From NCBI GenBank assembly GCA_003973505.1, contig QNXT01000273.1, positions 1-24,922 of the forward strand: a stretch of DNA of 24,922 nucleotides, written 5' to 3'. Position 1 is the stretch's first letter, and each line of letters begins with the position of its first letter. This DNA is from Bacteroidota bacterium. GTDB lineage: Bacteria > Bacteroidota > Bacteroidia > Bacteroidales > UBA1556. The position numbers and the translations under genes are program-made. Positions 16,937-24,388 of the stretch are shown here, one piece after another. The notes beneath the pieces are model-generated. The model was not told the DNA's origin. It did not search any database and saw only the letters and a list, made by a program, of their open reading frames with translations.

Positions 16937-18835
16937 TTAGTATGCACGTTCATTACGACCTTCGATGTAGTTGATAAAGGACTGATTTACCACCTTTACT
17001 CCACCTGGGGTTGGATATTTACCCGTAAAATACCAATCTCCACGATCATTTGGAATAGCATCATGTAAAGCCTCTATACTTTGGTAAATAATCTCCACTT
17101 CAGCAGAAATATCTTTCGGCGTAAGCAATTCACTAATTTTAGCCGACACTTGCTCGGCGGTAAAAGGTTCATATATTTCTCGTACCACATTCACCTGATC
17201 CTCTTTTGGTTTCTCAACCTCAACAAGGGCTTTCTTATAAACATCATTAATTACCGATTCCATATTCTTCTCTTTCAAGAGTGCAATAGCAGCTTGAAAA
17301 GCAATAAAGTCATTCAATTTTGCCATATCAATTCCATAGCAATCAGGATAACGAATTTGCGGAGCTGATGAAACCACTACAATCTTTTTAGGGTGTAGGC
17401 GGTCAAGAATACGAAGAATACTCTGTTTTAATGTAGTTCCTCGCACAATAGAATCATCAAGAATAACTAGTGTATCGACATAATCTTTTACCGCTCCGTA
17501 AGTAACGTCATACACATGAGCTACAAGATCGTCGCGTTGATTATCTTGAGTAATGAAAGTACGCATTTTCACATCTTTCACCGTAATCTTTTCGATACGA
17601 GGTTTTTTATTTAGGATTTCTTCAATTTCTTCAATACTTCCTTTACCATCAAGCTTAAGTATTTGATCACGCTTTACCTCGCTACAATAATCGGTCAAAG
17701 CCTCAGCCATTCCACGAAATGCTACAGAAGCCGTATTGGGTATATAAGAGAAAACCACATCTTTCAAATCGTGGCCTACCGACTTTAAAACCTGAGGCAC
17801 CAAATTGCGGCCTAATTTTTTTCGTTCTTTATAAATATCACAATCGGAACCTCTTGAAAAGTATATTCTCTCGAATGAACAAGACAAACGCTCTCGGGCT
17901 TTGTTAATCTCAACATGAGAAGTATCGCCATTCATTTTTACTATTAGAGCATGACCTGGAGCAATTTCTTTTACCGAATCGACAGGCACATTAAAGGCAG
18001 TTTGGATAACAGGTCGTTCTGATGCCGCAACAATAACCTCATCATCCTGATAGTAATAGGCTGGACGAATACCATTGGGGTCGCGAAGGATAAAGGCATC
18101 ACCATGACCAATCATTCCAGCCATTGCATAACCACCATCCCAACGTTTGGACGATCTTTTAAGAATTTCAACCAAATCCAACTCTTCGGCAATAATATCG
18201 GTCATCTTTCGCTTTGAAGCCTTATTCTTATTGGCCTGATAGATGCGATCCACATCCTCATCTAAAAAGTGACTAATTTTTTCGAGAATAGTAACAGTAT
18301 CTGAGGTTTCAATGGGATGCTGTCCTAATTCAATAAGATTCGCAAAAAGCTCATCCACATTGGTCAGATTGAAGTTACCGGCAACCACCAAATTACGTGT
18401 TTTCCAATTGTTATGACGAATAAAAGGATGTAAATAATGCACACTATTATCGCCAAATGTACCATATCGCAAATGACCAAGAAAAACTTCTCCTGTAAAA
18501 TGCGCATTCTTCTTCAGCCAATTAACATCGTTCAGAAGGTCTGGATTTTGCTCTTGTATATTACTATACTCATCATAAATCCTGGCAAATATATCTTTAA
18601 TTGGAGAACTATCTACAGAGCGAATACGATCGATGTACTTCATTCCTGGCTCGGTGTCAATCTTAATGTTTGCTATACCAGCTCCATCTTGACCCCGATT
18701 GTGCTGCTTTTCCATCAAGAGGTACATCTTATTTATTCCGTAGAAGCTTGTTCCGTACTTCTCACGATAATATTCAAGAGGTTTTAATAGTCGTACAAAT
18801 GCGATTCCGCACTCATGTTTAATCTGTTCACTCAT
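16937..18835 (-). CDS. PurF-like glutamine amidotransferase / phosphoribosyltransferase
   Basis: The family reaction is the first step of purine synthesis: glutamine plus PRPP gives phosphoribosylamine. The 632-residue product is about 130-160 residues longer than classical PurF. Cys9 (KHECGIAF) would be the N-terminal nucleophile after removal of an 8-residue propeptide. HNRGQDGAGI (45-54), HLRYGT (121-126) and RDPNGIRP (251-258) belong to the Ntn amidotransferase domain; VILDDSIVRGTTL (457-469) is an intact PRPP loop. The classical oxyanion segment NGNLTN reads NFNLTN here (Asn154, Phe155). Additional length lies at about 58-115 and 385-440. Bacteroidota carry such long paralogues beside ordinary PurF, so the exact reaction should be regarded as open. 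It is probably transcribed alone, from the promoter at 18872. Confidence 0.85.
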   Translation of the reverse strand: MSEQIKHECGIAFVRLLKPLEYYREKYGTSFYGINKMYLLMEKQHNRGQDGAGIANIKIDTEPGMKYIDRIRSVDSSPIKDIFARIYDEYSNIQEQNPDLLNDVNWLKKNAHFTGEVFLGHLRYGTFGDNSVHYLHPFIRHNNWKTRNLVVAGNFNLTNVDELFANLIELGQHPIETSDTVTILEKISHFLDEDVDRIYQANKNKASKRKMTDIIAEELDLVEILKRSSKRWDGGYAMAGMIGHGDAFILRDPNGIRPAYYYQDDEVIVAASERPVIQTAFNVPVDSVKEIAPGHALIVKMNGDTSHVEINKARERLSCSFERIYFSRGSDCDIYKERKKLGRNLVPQVLKSVGHDLKDVVFSYIPNTASVAFRGMAEALTDYCSEVKRDQILKLDGKGSIEEIEEILNKKPRIEKITVKDVKMRTFITQDNQRDDLVAHVYDVTYGAVKDYVDTLVILDDSIVRGTTLKQSILRILDRLHPKKIVVVSSAPQIRYPDCYGIDMAKLNDFIAFQAAIALLKEKNMESVINDVYKKALVEVEKPKEDQVNVVREIYEPFTAEQVSAKISELLTPKDISAEVEIIYQSIEALHDAIPNDRGDWYFTGKYPTPGGVKVVNQSFINYIEGRNERAY

Positions 18836-18871
18836 TCAGAATTGTGTTTTTCAGGCGTTTGTATCAAGCGG

Positions 18872-18879
18872 CAAAAATA
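18872..18879 (-). promoter_or_regulatory. Candidate promoter of the PurF-like gene
   Basis: TATTTTTG on the minus strand matches the -7 consensus, 36 bp before the start codon. No clear -33 TTTG is at the right distance. The nested palindrome begins 85 bp further upstream. Confidence 0.4.
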
Positions 18880-18960
18880 CATTTTTTTAAATGCATATTT
18901 TATATTTTTACACAAAATAAAATCTTATTCTCAAATCCACAATCAATTAAATTATCATTT

Positions 18961-19233
18961 TAATAACCTGAGTTCGACGTAAGATTTCACTCACAGAAAG
19001 TCAATAGCAGACCAGATTTGCTGCTAAATATCACGAAGTAATAGCGGGCTATTTCGAATGGTATTTAGTGCGAAGATGGTTTGCTATTGACTTTTTATAT
19101 AAATTTCGATAATTAGCCCATATACTTCCCCAAATATACTCGAATTATCTCGATAGTCCATCGTAAATTTGAGTCGTATATGAACTAATTATCTGAAACT
19201 GTGAGCAAAGCTTACATCGAACTCAGGTTAATA
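18961..19233. mobile_element. MITE-like nested palindromic element with TAATA flanks
   Basis: The sequence from 18964 to 19230 is one large imperfect palindrome without an open reading frame. The outer stem joins 18964-18996 and 19199-19230: the terminal 20 bp have one mismatch, then a small internal loop and CTCACAG/CTGTGAG. Directly inside it, arm 1 (18997-19094) is closed by an 18-position stem with 17 Watson-Crick pairs (AAAGTCAATAGCA...) and continues through CTAAATA/TATTTAG and ATAG/CTAT to a 4 nt loop. Arm 2 (19104-19198) is closed by TTTC-GATAATTAG-CATATAC paired with its complement. The result on paper is a three-way junction. TAATA at 18961-18965 and 19229-19233 could be a target duplication. 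No transposase is present. A structured RNA or attenuator is the alternative. Confidence 0.55.
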
Positions 19234-19256
19234 GCTAGATAATTAAAGAATTAAGC

Positions 19257-19288
19257 AATAAAAAAAGAGCCCCATAATGGAGCTCTTT
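19257..19288 (-). terminator. Terminator after the EF-G2 gene
   Basis: AAAGAGC (19264-19270) pairs with GCTCTTT (19282-19288), and an inner CCA/TGG pair extends the stem past one mismatch. On the minus strand it is followed by seven T residues and ATT. It lies 26 bp past the stop codon of the EF-G-like gene. Confidence 0.8.
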
Positions 19289-19313
19289 ATACTTATTACT
19301 AAAAGCTGAATTA

Positions 19314-21443
19314 TTAATCTTCAGCTTCTTCCTCTTCGTATTTTTTAAGTAATTCTTTTTGCACATCGCTAGGTACTTGTTGGTATTCAGCATATTTCAT
19401 ACTAAACATACCACGTCCCGATGTCAACGAGCTTAAAGCGGTACTATAACGATTCATCTCGGCCAAAGGCACACGGGCATTAATCTGCTGCATATGTCCT
19501 TGAGCTTCCATTCCCATAATCATAGCACGACGTCCTTGAAGGTCAGTCATTACATTACCCATCATATCTTCTGGAACAAGTACAGTAACATCATAAATAG
19601 GCTCCATAATTTTTGGACCTGCATTTTTAAATGCAGTACTAAAAGCATGACGACCTGCTAATTTAAATGAAATTTCATTGGAATCAACTGGGTGCATTTT
19701 ACCATCATATACATATACAATGATATCGCGTGCATAAGAACCTGTTAAAGGACCTTCTTCCATACGCTCCATAATACCTTTTAAGATAGCTGGGAGGAAG
19801 CGCGTATCGATGGCTCCACCAACAATACAATTCTTGAAAATAAGTTTACCTCCCCAATCTAAATCATACTCATCAGTACCACGAACATTAAAATCACTAG
19901 GATCGGTATAGCCTTCTTCATAAGGTTTAATCAAAAGATGCACCTCTCCAAACTGACCGGATCCACCAGATTGTTTTTTATGGCGGTAATCAGCTTTGGC
20001 CGACTTGGTAATGGTTTCACGATAAGGAATTTTTGGTGTTTCGAAATGGAATGGAATCTTATACACTTTATCAAAATACCATTTTGCAACATTGATGTGC
20101 TGCTCACCCATACCTTCGATAATCAACTGTTTCAACTCACGTGAATAGCCTACTCTGAATGAAGGGTCACTTTTATGCATTTCGTTTAATACCAATCCCA
20201 TCTTTTCATCATCGCTGGAATTTTCAGCCTTGATGGCAGTACTATAAATTGGATCTGGGAATTGAATTGGATCCAAAACAACATCTTTATTAGCTGATGT
20301 TACCAAAGTTTGGTTACTATGTGTATCTTTTAACTTAATAGCGGCTCCAATATCTCCGGCACATATCTTGGCTACCTTTTCCCTTTTTTTACCCACACTT
20401 ACCAAAAGTTGTGAAAGACGCTCTTTATTTCCTGTATTGGAATTTATCAAGTCCATTCCTTCTTCCACATGACCTCCATACACACGGAAATAAGAAATCT
20501 CGCCCAAATGCGGTTCTACCTCTGTTTTGAAAACAAATAAAGTAGTAGGATCGTCAGGATTACTATTGTATTTTTTACCATCACTACCTTTACGGTAACG
20601 ACGTTTTGGAAGTGGAGCCGATTTATTGATAAATTCTAAAATACGACCCGCACCGATACATTCTTTTGCAGAAGTAATAAATACAGGGAAATAAGCACGA
20701 TTGGCAATTCCTAAACGAATACCTTCGCGTAATTGGTCGATGGTTAAGGTATCGTTTTCGAAATAAATCTCCATCAACTCTTCAGAACCTTCAGCGGCAG
20801 CTTCAATTAAAGCTTTTTCCAGTTCTTCGGCTTTGGCTTTCTCCGATTCAGGAATATCGGTAATCTCAGCATCACCACCTCCTTTTTTGTATTTGATTTG
20901 TTTCATATAAACCAAATCAATTACAGTATCAAAATCGGGACCCTGATTTACAGGATACTGCGCAATGGTAACTTTATCGCCAAAGGCAGTTTTCAATTGA
21001 CTCATGGTTTCATCAAAATTAGCCTTTTCATGATCTAATTTATTGATGATAAATACTGTAGGCGTATTTCGGCTAAGTGTGTTTCTCCAACCGATTTCCA
21101 CTCCCACATCTACACCCTCATGGGCATCAACCACTAAAAGAGCCGTGTCGGCTACACTAAGTCCAGTAGCTACTTCCCCCACATAGTCAGCAGTACCCGG
21201 AGTATCAATAATATTGATTTTTACTCCTTCATAAACCGTATGCAAAATTGTTGATACTACAGATTGTTCTTTATCTAATTCGATATCACGAAAATCTGAA
21301 ACAGTGTTCTTATCTTCAATTGTTCCACGGCGTTTAATAGATCCTCCTTCGAAAAGCATGGCCTCAGCCAGTGTGGTCTTTCCTGCTTTCGCCCCGCCAA
21401 CCAAGGCAATATTTTTAATTTCGTTGGCTTGAAAAATTTTCAT
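19314..21443 (-). CDS. Elongation factor G paralogue (EF-G2 type)
   Basis: The 709-residue product has all five EF-G domains: a G domain (about 1-290), a beta-barrel (about 300-390), domain III (about 400-475), domain IV (about 480-600, with SGGSGQFGEVHL) and domain V (about 605-690). The G motifs differ from canonical EF-G. The P-loop is GGAKAGKTTL (16-25). Switch I reads KEQSVVSTI in place of ERGITI. Switch II reads DTPGTADY, with Thr84 where the catalytic His normally stands; NKLD (134-137) is kept. This is not the housekeeping fusA. Bacteroides EF-G2 is described as supporting translation in starvation without GTP hydrolysis, which fits these changes, but equivalence is inferred. The gene stands alone, with an A/T-rich leader and a terminator. 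Confidence 0.9.
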   Translation of the reverse strand: MKIFQANEIKNIALVGGAKAGKTTLAEAMLFEGGSIKRRGTIEDKNTVSDFRDIELDKEQSVVSTILHTVYEGVKINIIDTPGTADYVGEVATGLSVADTALLVVDAHEGVDVGVEIGWRNTLSRNTPTVFIINKLDHEKANFDETMSQLKTAFGDKVTIAQYPVNQGPDFDTVIDLVYMKQIKYKKGGGDAEITDIPESEKAKAEELEKALIEAAAEGSEELMEIYFENDTLTIDQLREGIRLGIANRAYFPVFITSAKECIGAGRILEFINKSAPLPKRRYRKGSDGKKYNSNPDDPTTLFVFKTEVEPHLGEISYFRVYGGHVEEGMDLINSNTGNKERLSQLLVSVGKKREKVAKICAGDIGAAIKLKDTHSNQTLVTSANKDVVLDPIQFPDPIYSTAIKAENSSDDEKMGLVLNEMHKSDPSFRVGYSRELKQLIIEGMGEQHINVAKWYFDKVYKIPFHFETPKIPYRETITKSAKADYRHKKQSGGSGQFGEVHLLIKPYEEGYTDPSDFNVRGTDEYDLDWGGKLIFKNCIVGGAIDTRFLPAILKGIMERMEEGPLTGSYARDIIVYVYDGKMHPVDSNEISFKLAGRHAFSTAFKNAGPKIMEPIYDVTVLVPEDMMGNVMTDLQGRRAMIMGMEAQGHMQQINARVPLAEMNRYSTALSSLTSGRGMFSMKYAEYQQVPSDVQKELLKKYEEEEAED

Positions 21444-21720
21444 ATGCTTGTGTTTTATATGTTTATATAATGTGTTTTATGTTTCTTTTATTTTGAAGCT
21501 GTGTTAGGTCTTCTAAAAGAGGTGTAAATGTAATAAATATTACAATTCGTTCAGCGAGATTTTTGCATATAATGTGTATAAATTGATCTAATTTCCATAT
21601 TTGTATTTTGAGTTGTCTTTTTTGTTTTTCTTCTTCTGTATTTCTTGATTCTTTTTTAACTCTATGAAAATAAAACGACAATAGTGAAGCGTATTATCTA
21701 TTCAAATTTTTACATAAAAA
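21444..21720 (-). other. Upstream region of the EF-G2 gene
   Basis: This A/T-rich stretch between the kinase terminator and EF-G2 holds no convincing gene. No TAnnTTTG box was found, so the promoter may depend on an activator. A direct repeat of ATAAAACACA (minus strand) lies at 21471-21480 and 21449-21458, just before the start codon. An inverted repeat TGTAAT-AAAT-ATTACA lies at 21529-21544. A 72-codon frame at 21463-21681 was considered and rejected. Confidence 0.4.
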
Positions 21721-21764
21721 AAGCCACCGCTTTACCAATTCAATAATTAGTAAAACGATGGCTT
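21714..21764 (-). terminator. Terminator after the PfkB kinase gene
   Basis: A 19 bp stem (21721-21739 with 21746-21764) has a 6 nt loop and three G-U pairs when read as minus-strand RNA. It is followed by T7 (21714-21720). The wobble pairs fit only the minus-strand RNA, which agrees with the direction of the kinase gene. Confidence 0.9.
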
Positions 21765-21784
21765 AGTATTTTTTTGATTATTGA

Positions 21785-22753
21785 CTATCCAATCATATCA
21801 TAGATTCGTTGCCAACGTTCTTCATCCATTTTTGCACCAATAACCTCTATAACATTTCCAGCGGTAATAGAGCCAATACGAGCAGCCTCATCAAGACTTA
21901 CTCCTTTATGCAAACCATATAAAAATCCAGACGCATATAAATCACCTGCACCGGTTGTATCAATACTATTGGCCTCAATCACCCCTGCAGTATAAACTTT
22001 ACCTTGATGTTTTACCATAGAACCTTTGCTACCAATTTTTACAATGGCATATTCTGCAACTTCAGCAATCGCATGTAAAGCTTCTTCAGGCTCCTTGCCC
22101 GTGAAGGATTTAGCTTCTTCTTCATTGGCAAATACAATATCAACATACTCTTTGATAATTCGTTGTAGAAATTCCAAATTATCCTCTACAACATTATAGC
22201 TAGCAAGATCTAAGCTAATTTTCAATCCATTTTCTTTAGCAAGAATCACCGCACGCTCCACGAGTGCATAATTTTGAACTAAATACCCTTCGATATGAAA
22301 ATAATCGTAGCCGGCAAACATTTCAGCAGTCAAATCCTCTGCCGAGATTTCTACAGCTGCACCTAAAAAGGTTGCAAAAGTACGTTCCGAGTCGGGACTC
22401 ACTAATGCCACAGCCACACCCGATTTTGTTTCGCTTTCGGCCAATTGAGGATTTACACCCGCATCAAAAAGGTCTTTTTTGAAGAATTCACCGATTTCAT
22501 CTTTCCCAACTTTACCAATAAAACCCGTTTCTACGCCCAACTTTGCCAATCCATGAATGGTATTTGCAGCAGAGCCACCCGATGCCTGACTGCGTTGAAA
22601 GCCCTCACTCATTGCAAGCACATTACTTGCTGTATCCCAATCTACCAATTGCATACTTCCCTTTGGAAGATTATTTTTTTCGAGGAAATCATCGCCATCT
22701 ATTTGGATTAACATATCCACTAGGGCATTTCCCATGCCTAATATTTTTGCCAT
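21785..22753 (-). CDS. PfkB-family carbohydrate/adenosine kinase
   Basis: The 322-residue ribokinase-fold enzyme phosphorylates a sugar or nucleoside with ATP. Family signatures are present: the substrate-binding N-terminus (GNALVDMLIQID), GGSAANTIHGLAKLG (59-73) and DTTGAGDLYASGFLYG (265-280), whose Asp271 is the expected catalytic base. The N-terminal pattern and VSPDSERTF...LGAA segment resemble the adenosine-kinase-like branch common in Bacteroidota, but substrate specificity cannot be fixed from sequence. If it is an adenosine kinase, it would salvage adenosine to AMP. That would be complementary to the PurF-like gene nearby, although the two are separated by EF-G2 and two terminators. 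It is probably transcribed alone. Confidence 0.9.
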   Translation of the reverse strand: MAKILGMGNALVDMLIQIDGDDFLEKNNLPKGSMQLVDWDTASNVLAMSEGFQRSQASGGSAANTIHGLAKLGVETGFIGKVGKDEIGEFFKKDLFDAGVNPQLAESETKSGVAVALVSPDSERTFATFLGAAVEISAEDLTAEMFAGYDYFHIEGYLVQNYALVERAVILAKENGLKISLDLASYNVVEDNLEFLQRIIKEYVDIVFANEEEAKSFTGKEPEEALHAIAEVAEYAIVKIGSKGSMVKHQGKVYTAGVIEANSIDTTGAGDLYASGFLYGLHKGVSLDEAARIGSITAGNVIEVIGAKMDEERWQRIYDMIG

Positions 22754-22920
22754 TATTCTATTTTTTAATATTTAAGATTGCAAAGGAACGTTTTTTTTTG
22801 ATTTATCGCTTTTCGACTAGCCAAAATCATCAAGAAAATAGCAATCTACAACCACGGTAGAAAAATAAAACGATTCCGATAGCAAAACAGCTCATAAACT
22901 TGAGTCTCCTTCCAAAATAA

Positions 22921-22955
22921 AAAAAAAGCAGCAAGTGTATGACTTACTGCTTTTT
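22921..22955 (-). terminator. Terminator after the cytochrome c peroxidase gene
   Basis: A 14 bp stem (22923-22936 with 22942-22955) with a 5 nt loop and one G-U pair on the minus strand is followed by a run of T residues and TTATTTTG. It lies 20 bp beyond the stop codon. Confidence 0.88.
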
Positions 22956-22974
22956 CATTAAGTGTTTTTTATCT

Positions 22975-23991
22975 CTATCTTAACTTACCTGTCAAGCTAC
23001 CCAAGAAAGCAACAATGCTTTTGGTTTGCTCATCCGTTAAATCTTTTCCTATTTCGGTTTTAGACATAATTTTTACGGCTTCACCCAAATCTTTTACACT
23101 ACCATCATGAAAGTAGGGATAAGTCATTGCAACATTACGCAAAGAAGGTGTTTTGAACACAAATAAGTCAGCATCATTATGTGTCACCACATATTTACCA
23201 CTATCGATAGGATTGCTGTTGGTTAATGTCCAATAATCAGCGAATAAGCCAAATTTCATAAACATAGTTCCACCTAATAGTGCTCCATTATGACAAGTTG
23301 TACAACCTGCATCCATAAAAACTTTCAAACCCTCGATTTGCTCTTGAGTAAGGGCATCTTGCTCACCAGAAAGATAGGCATCAAAAGGCGATGGAGTAAG
23401 TAGTGTACGCTCAAAAGCGCCTATGGCCCATGTGATATTTTTATAAGTTATTGGGTCTTTTTCATTAGGATACACATCGGCAAACATTTTCACATACTCA
23501 TCATCCGCTTTAATACGAGCAATTACAGCTTCTTCGTCAGGCATTTCCATCTCCACAGGGTTCAAAATAGGTCCCCCAGCCTGCTCCTCCACATCAGCGT
23601 TACGACCATCCCAAAATTGAGCAACATGAAGTGCTGCATTAAAGGTAGTAGGTGAATTTCTTGTTCCTTTTCCACCATTATTTCCTGTTGAAGTTGGTTG
23701 ATTATCCACTCCATAAGTATCTAAACTATGGCAAGTATTACAGCTTTGCGTATTATCTTTCGACAATCGCTTATCCATATACAATTTCCTACCTAAAGCA
23801 ATTTTTTCCTCTGTTAAAGGATTTGCTTCATTTGGTGCCTCATTTGGCAACACTTTAAAATTCTTAATTGCTAAATCAAATACTTCTTGATTATCAATTT
23901 TAGGAGCACTTACTTTTTTGGGAGCTTCATTATTTCCACATGATGCGAAAAACATAGCGATCCCCACTACAAGAATTAAAACTTTTTTCAT
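22975..23991 (-). CDS. Di-heme cytochrome c peroxidase, lipoprotein
   Basis: The 338-residue product belongs to the bacterial cytochrome c peroxidase/MauG family, which reduces hydrogen peroxide in the periplasm using electrons from small cytochromes. Two heme c motifs are visible: CNTCH (84-88) and CTTCH (230-234), together with the family segments FWDGRNADVEEQAGGP and TPSLRNVAMTYPYFHDGS. The signal sequence ends in a lipobox-like FFASC with Cys18, so the protein is probably membrane-anchored. A longer reading frame begins 66 bp upstream, but it would overlap the candidate -7 box and place 22 residues before the signal peptide. It is flanked by its own terminator and tRNA-Leu. Confidence 0.94.
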   Translation of the reverse strand: MKKVLILVVGIAMFFASCGNNEAPKKVSAPKIDNQEVFDLAIKNFKVLPNEAPNEANPLTEEKIALGRKLYMDKRLSKDNTQSCNTCHSLDTYGVDNQPTSTGNNGGKGTRNSPTTFNAALHVAQFWDGRNADVEEQAGGPILNPVEMEMPDEEAVIARIKADDEYVKMFADVYPNEKDPITYKNITWAIGAFERTLLTPSPFDAYLSGEQDALTQEQIEGLKVFMDAGCTTCHNGALLGGTMFMKFGLFADYWTLTNSNPIDSGKYVVTHNDADLFVFKTPSLRNVAMTYPYFHDGSVKDLGEAVKIMSKTEIGKDLTDEQTKSIVAFLGSLTGKLR

Positions 23992-24014
23992 GGCTTTCTG
24001 TTTTTTTGTTCGTT

Positions 24015-24022
24015 CAAATATA
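24015..24022 (-). promoter_or_regulatory. Candidate promoter of the cytochrome c peroxidase gene
   Basis: TATATTTG on the minus strand matches the -7 consensus exactly, 23 bp before the preferred ATG. There is no convincing -33 TTTG. Its position argues against translation from the upstream ATG at 24057. Confidence 0.45.
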
Positions 24023-24086
24023 CAATAAATGATATACGTTTTTAGTAGGTTTTTCAAATACCTTAAAAAACTTCTTACCCAAAATT

Positions 24087-24119
24087 AAAAAAACCCAACT
24101 CTCACAAGTCAGGTTTTTT
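24087..24119 (-). terminator. Terminator after tRNA-Leu
   Basis: A 13 bp stem (24088-24100 with 24107-24119) with a 6 nt loop and two G-U pairs ends in a T-tract on the minus strand. It begins two bases past the tRNA 3' end, so the tRNA is probably a single-gene transcript. Confidence 0.85.
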
Positions 24120-24120
24120 G

Positions 24121-24204
24121 TACCCAGGGCCGGGGTCGAACCGGCACGAGTGTTACCTCATTGGTGTTTGAGACCAACGCGTCTACCAATTCCGCCACCT
24201 GGGC
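24121..24204 (-). tRNA. tRNA-Leu(CAA)
   Basis: An 84 nt class II tRNA. The acceptor stem is GCCCAGG with CCTGGGT, which leaves a G1-U72 wobble. The D-arm contains GGTAGACGC. The anticodon stem is TTGGT/ACCAA with loop CTCAAAC, giving anticodon CAA (reads TTG). A long variable arm (TGAGGTAACACTCGTG region) and T-arm GGTTCGACCCC follow. The discriminator is A, and CCA is not encoded. Confidence 0.95.
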
Positions 24205-24227
24205 ATTCCGTTTCAAAATCGGAAGTG

Positions 24228-24257
24228 CAAAGATACACTTTTTTGAAAAGCAGACAA
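24228..24257 (-). promoter_or_regulatory. Promoter of tRNA-Leu
   Basis: TTG (24255-24257) and TATCTTTG (24228-24235) on the minus strand are 19 bp apart, a good Bacteroidota -33/-7 pair. The -7 box is 24 bp before the tRNA 5' end. Confidence 0.55.
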
Positions 24258-24353
24258 TATTTTTCACCTATTTTTAAATCTCATGCAAAATTCCGTTTCT
24301 GCCAGTTTATTATGATATATATCAAAGCACCACAAACTAAACTGAAAATCAAT

Positions 24354-24361
24354 TACTTTTG
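24354..24361 (+). promoter_or_regulatory. Candidate promoter of the Reeler-like gene
   Basis: TACTTTTG fits the TAnnTTTG consensus, 28 bp before the start codon at 24389. A -33 element is not evident. Confidence 0.4.
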
Positions 24362-24388
24362 TTTTATAAACTCATTTAAACATCATTT

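Noticed and set aside
18836..19313. CRISPR array or tandem repeat array in the longest gap
   Set aside because: Repeats there are inverted and nested, not regularly spaced direct repeats, and no cas genes are nearby.
21529..21544. TGTAAT-AAAT-ATTACA as a terminator or regulator site
   Set aside because: The stem is only 6 bp of A/T-rich sequence, which is expected by chance here; kept only as a remark in the leader entry.
21463..21681. 72-codon minus-strand frame upstream of EF-G2
   Set aside because: Composition is that of translated A/T-rich leader, there is no recognisable motif, and its end lies only 19 bp from the EF-G2 start with no supporting promoter.
23992..24057. Upstream ATG for the cytochrome c peroxidase
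   Set aside because: It lies upstream of the -7 box and would put 22 residues ahead of the lipoprotein signal.
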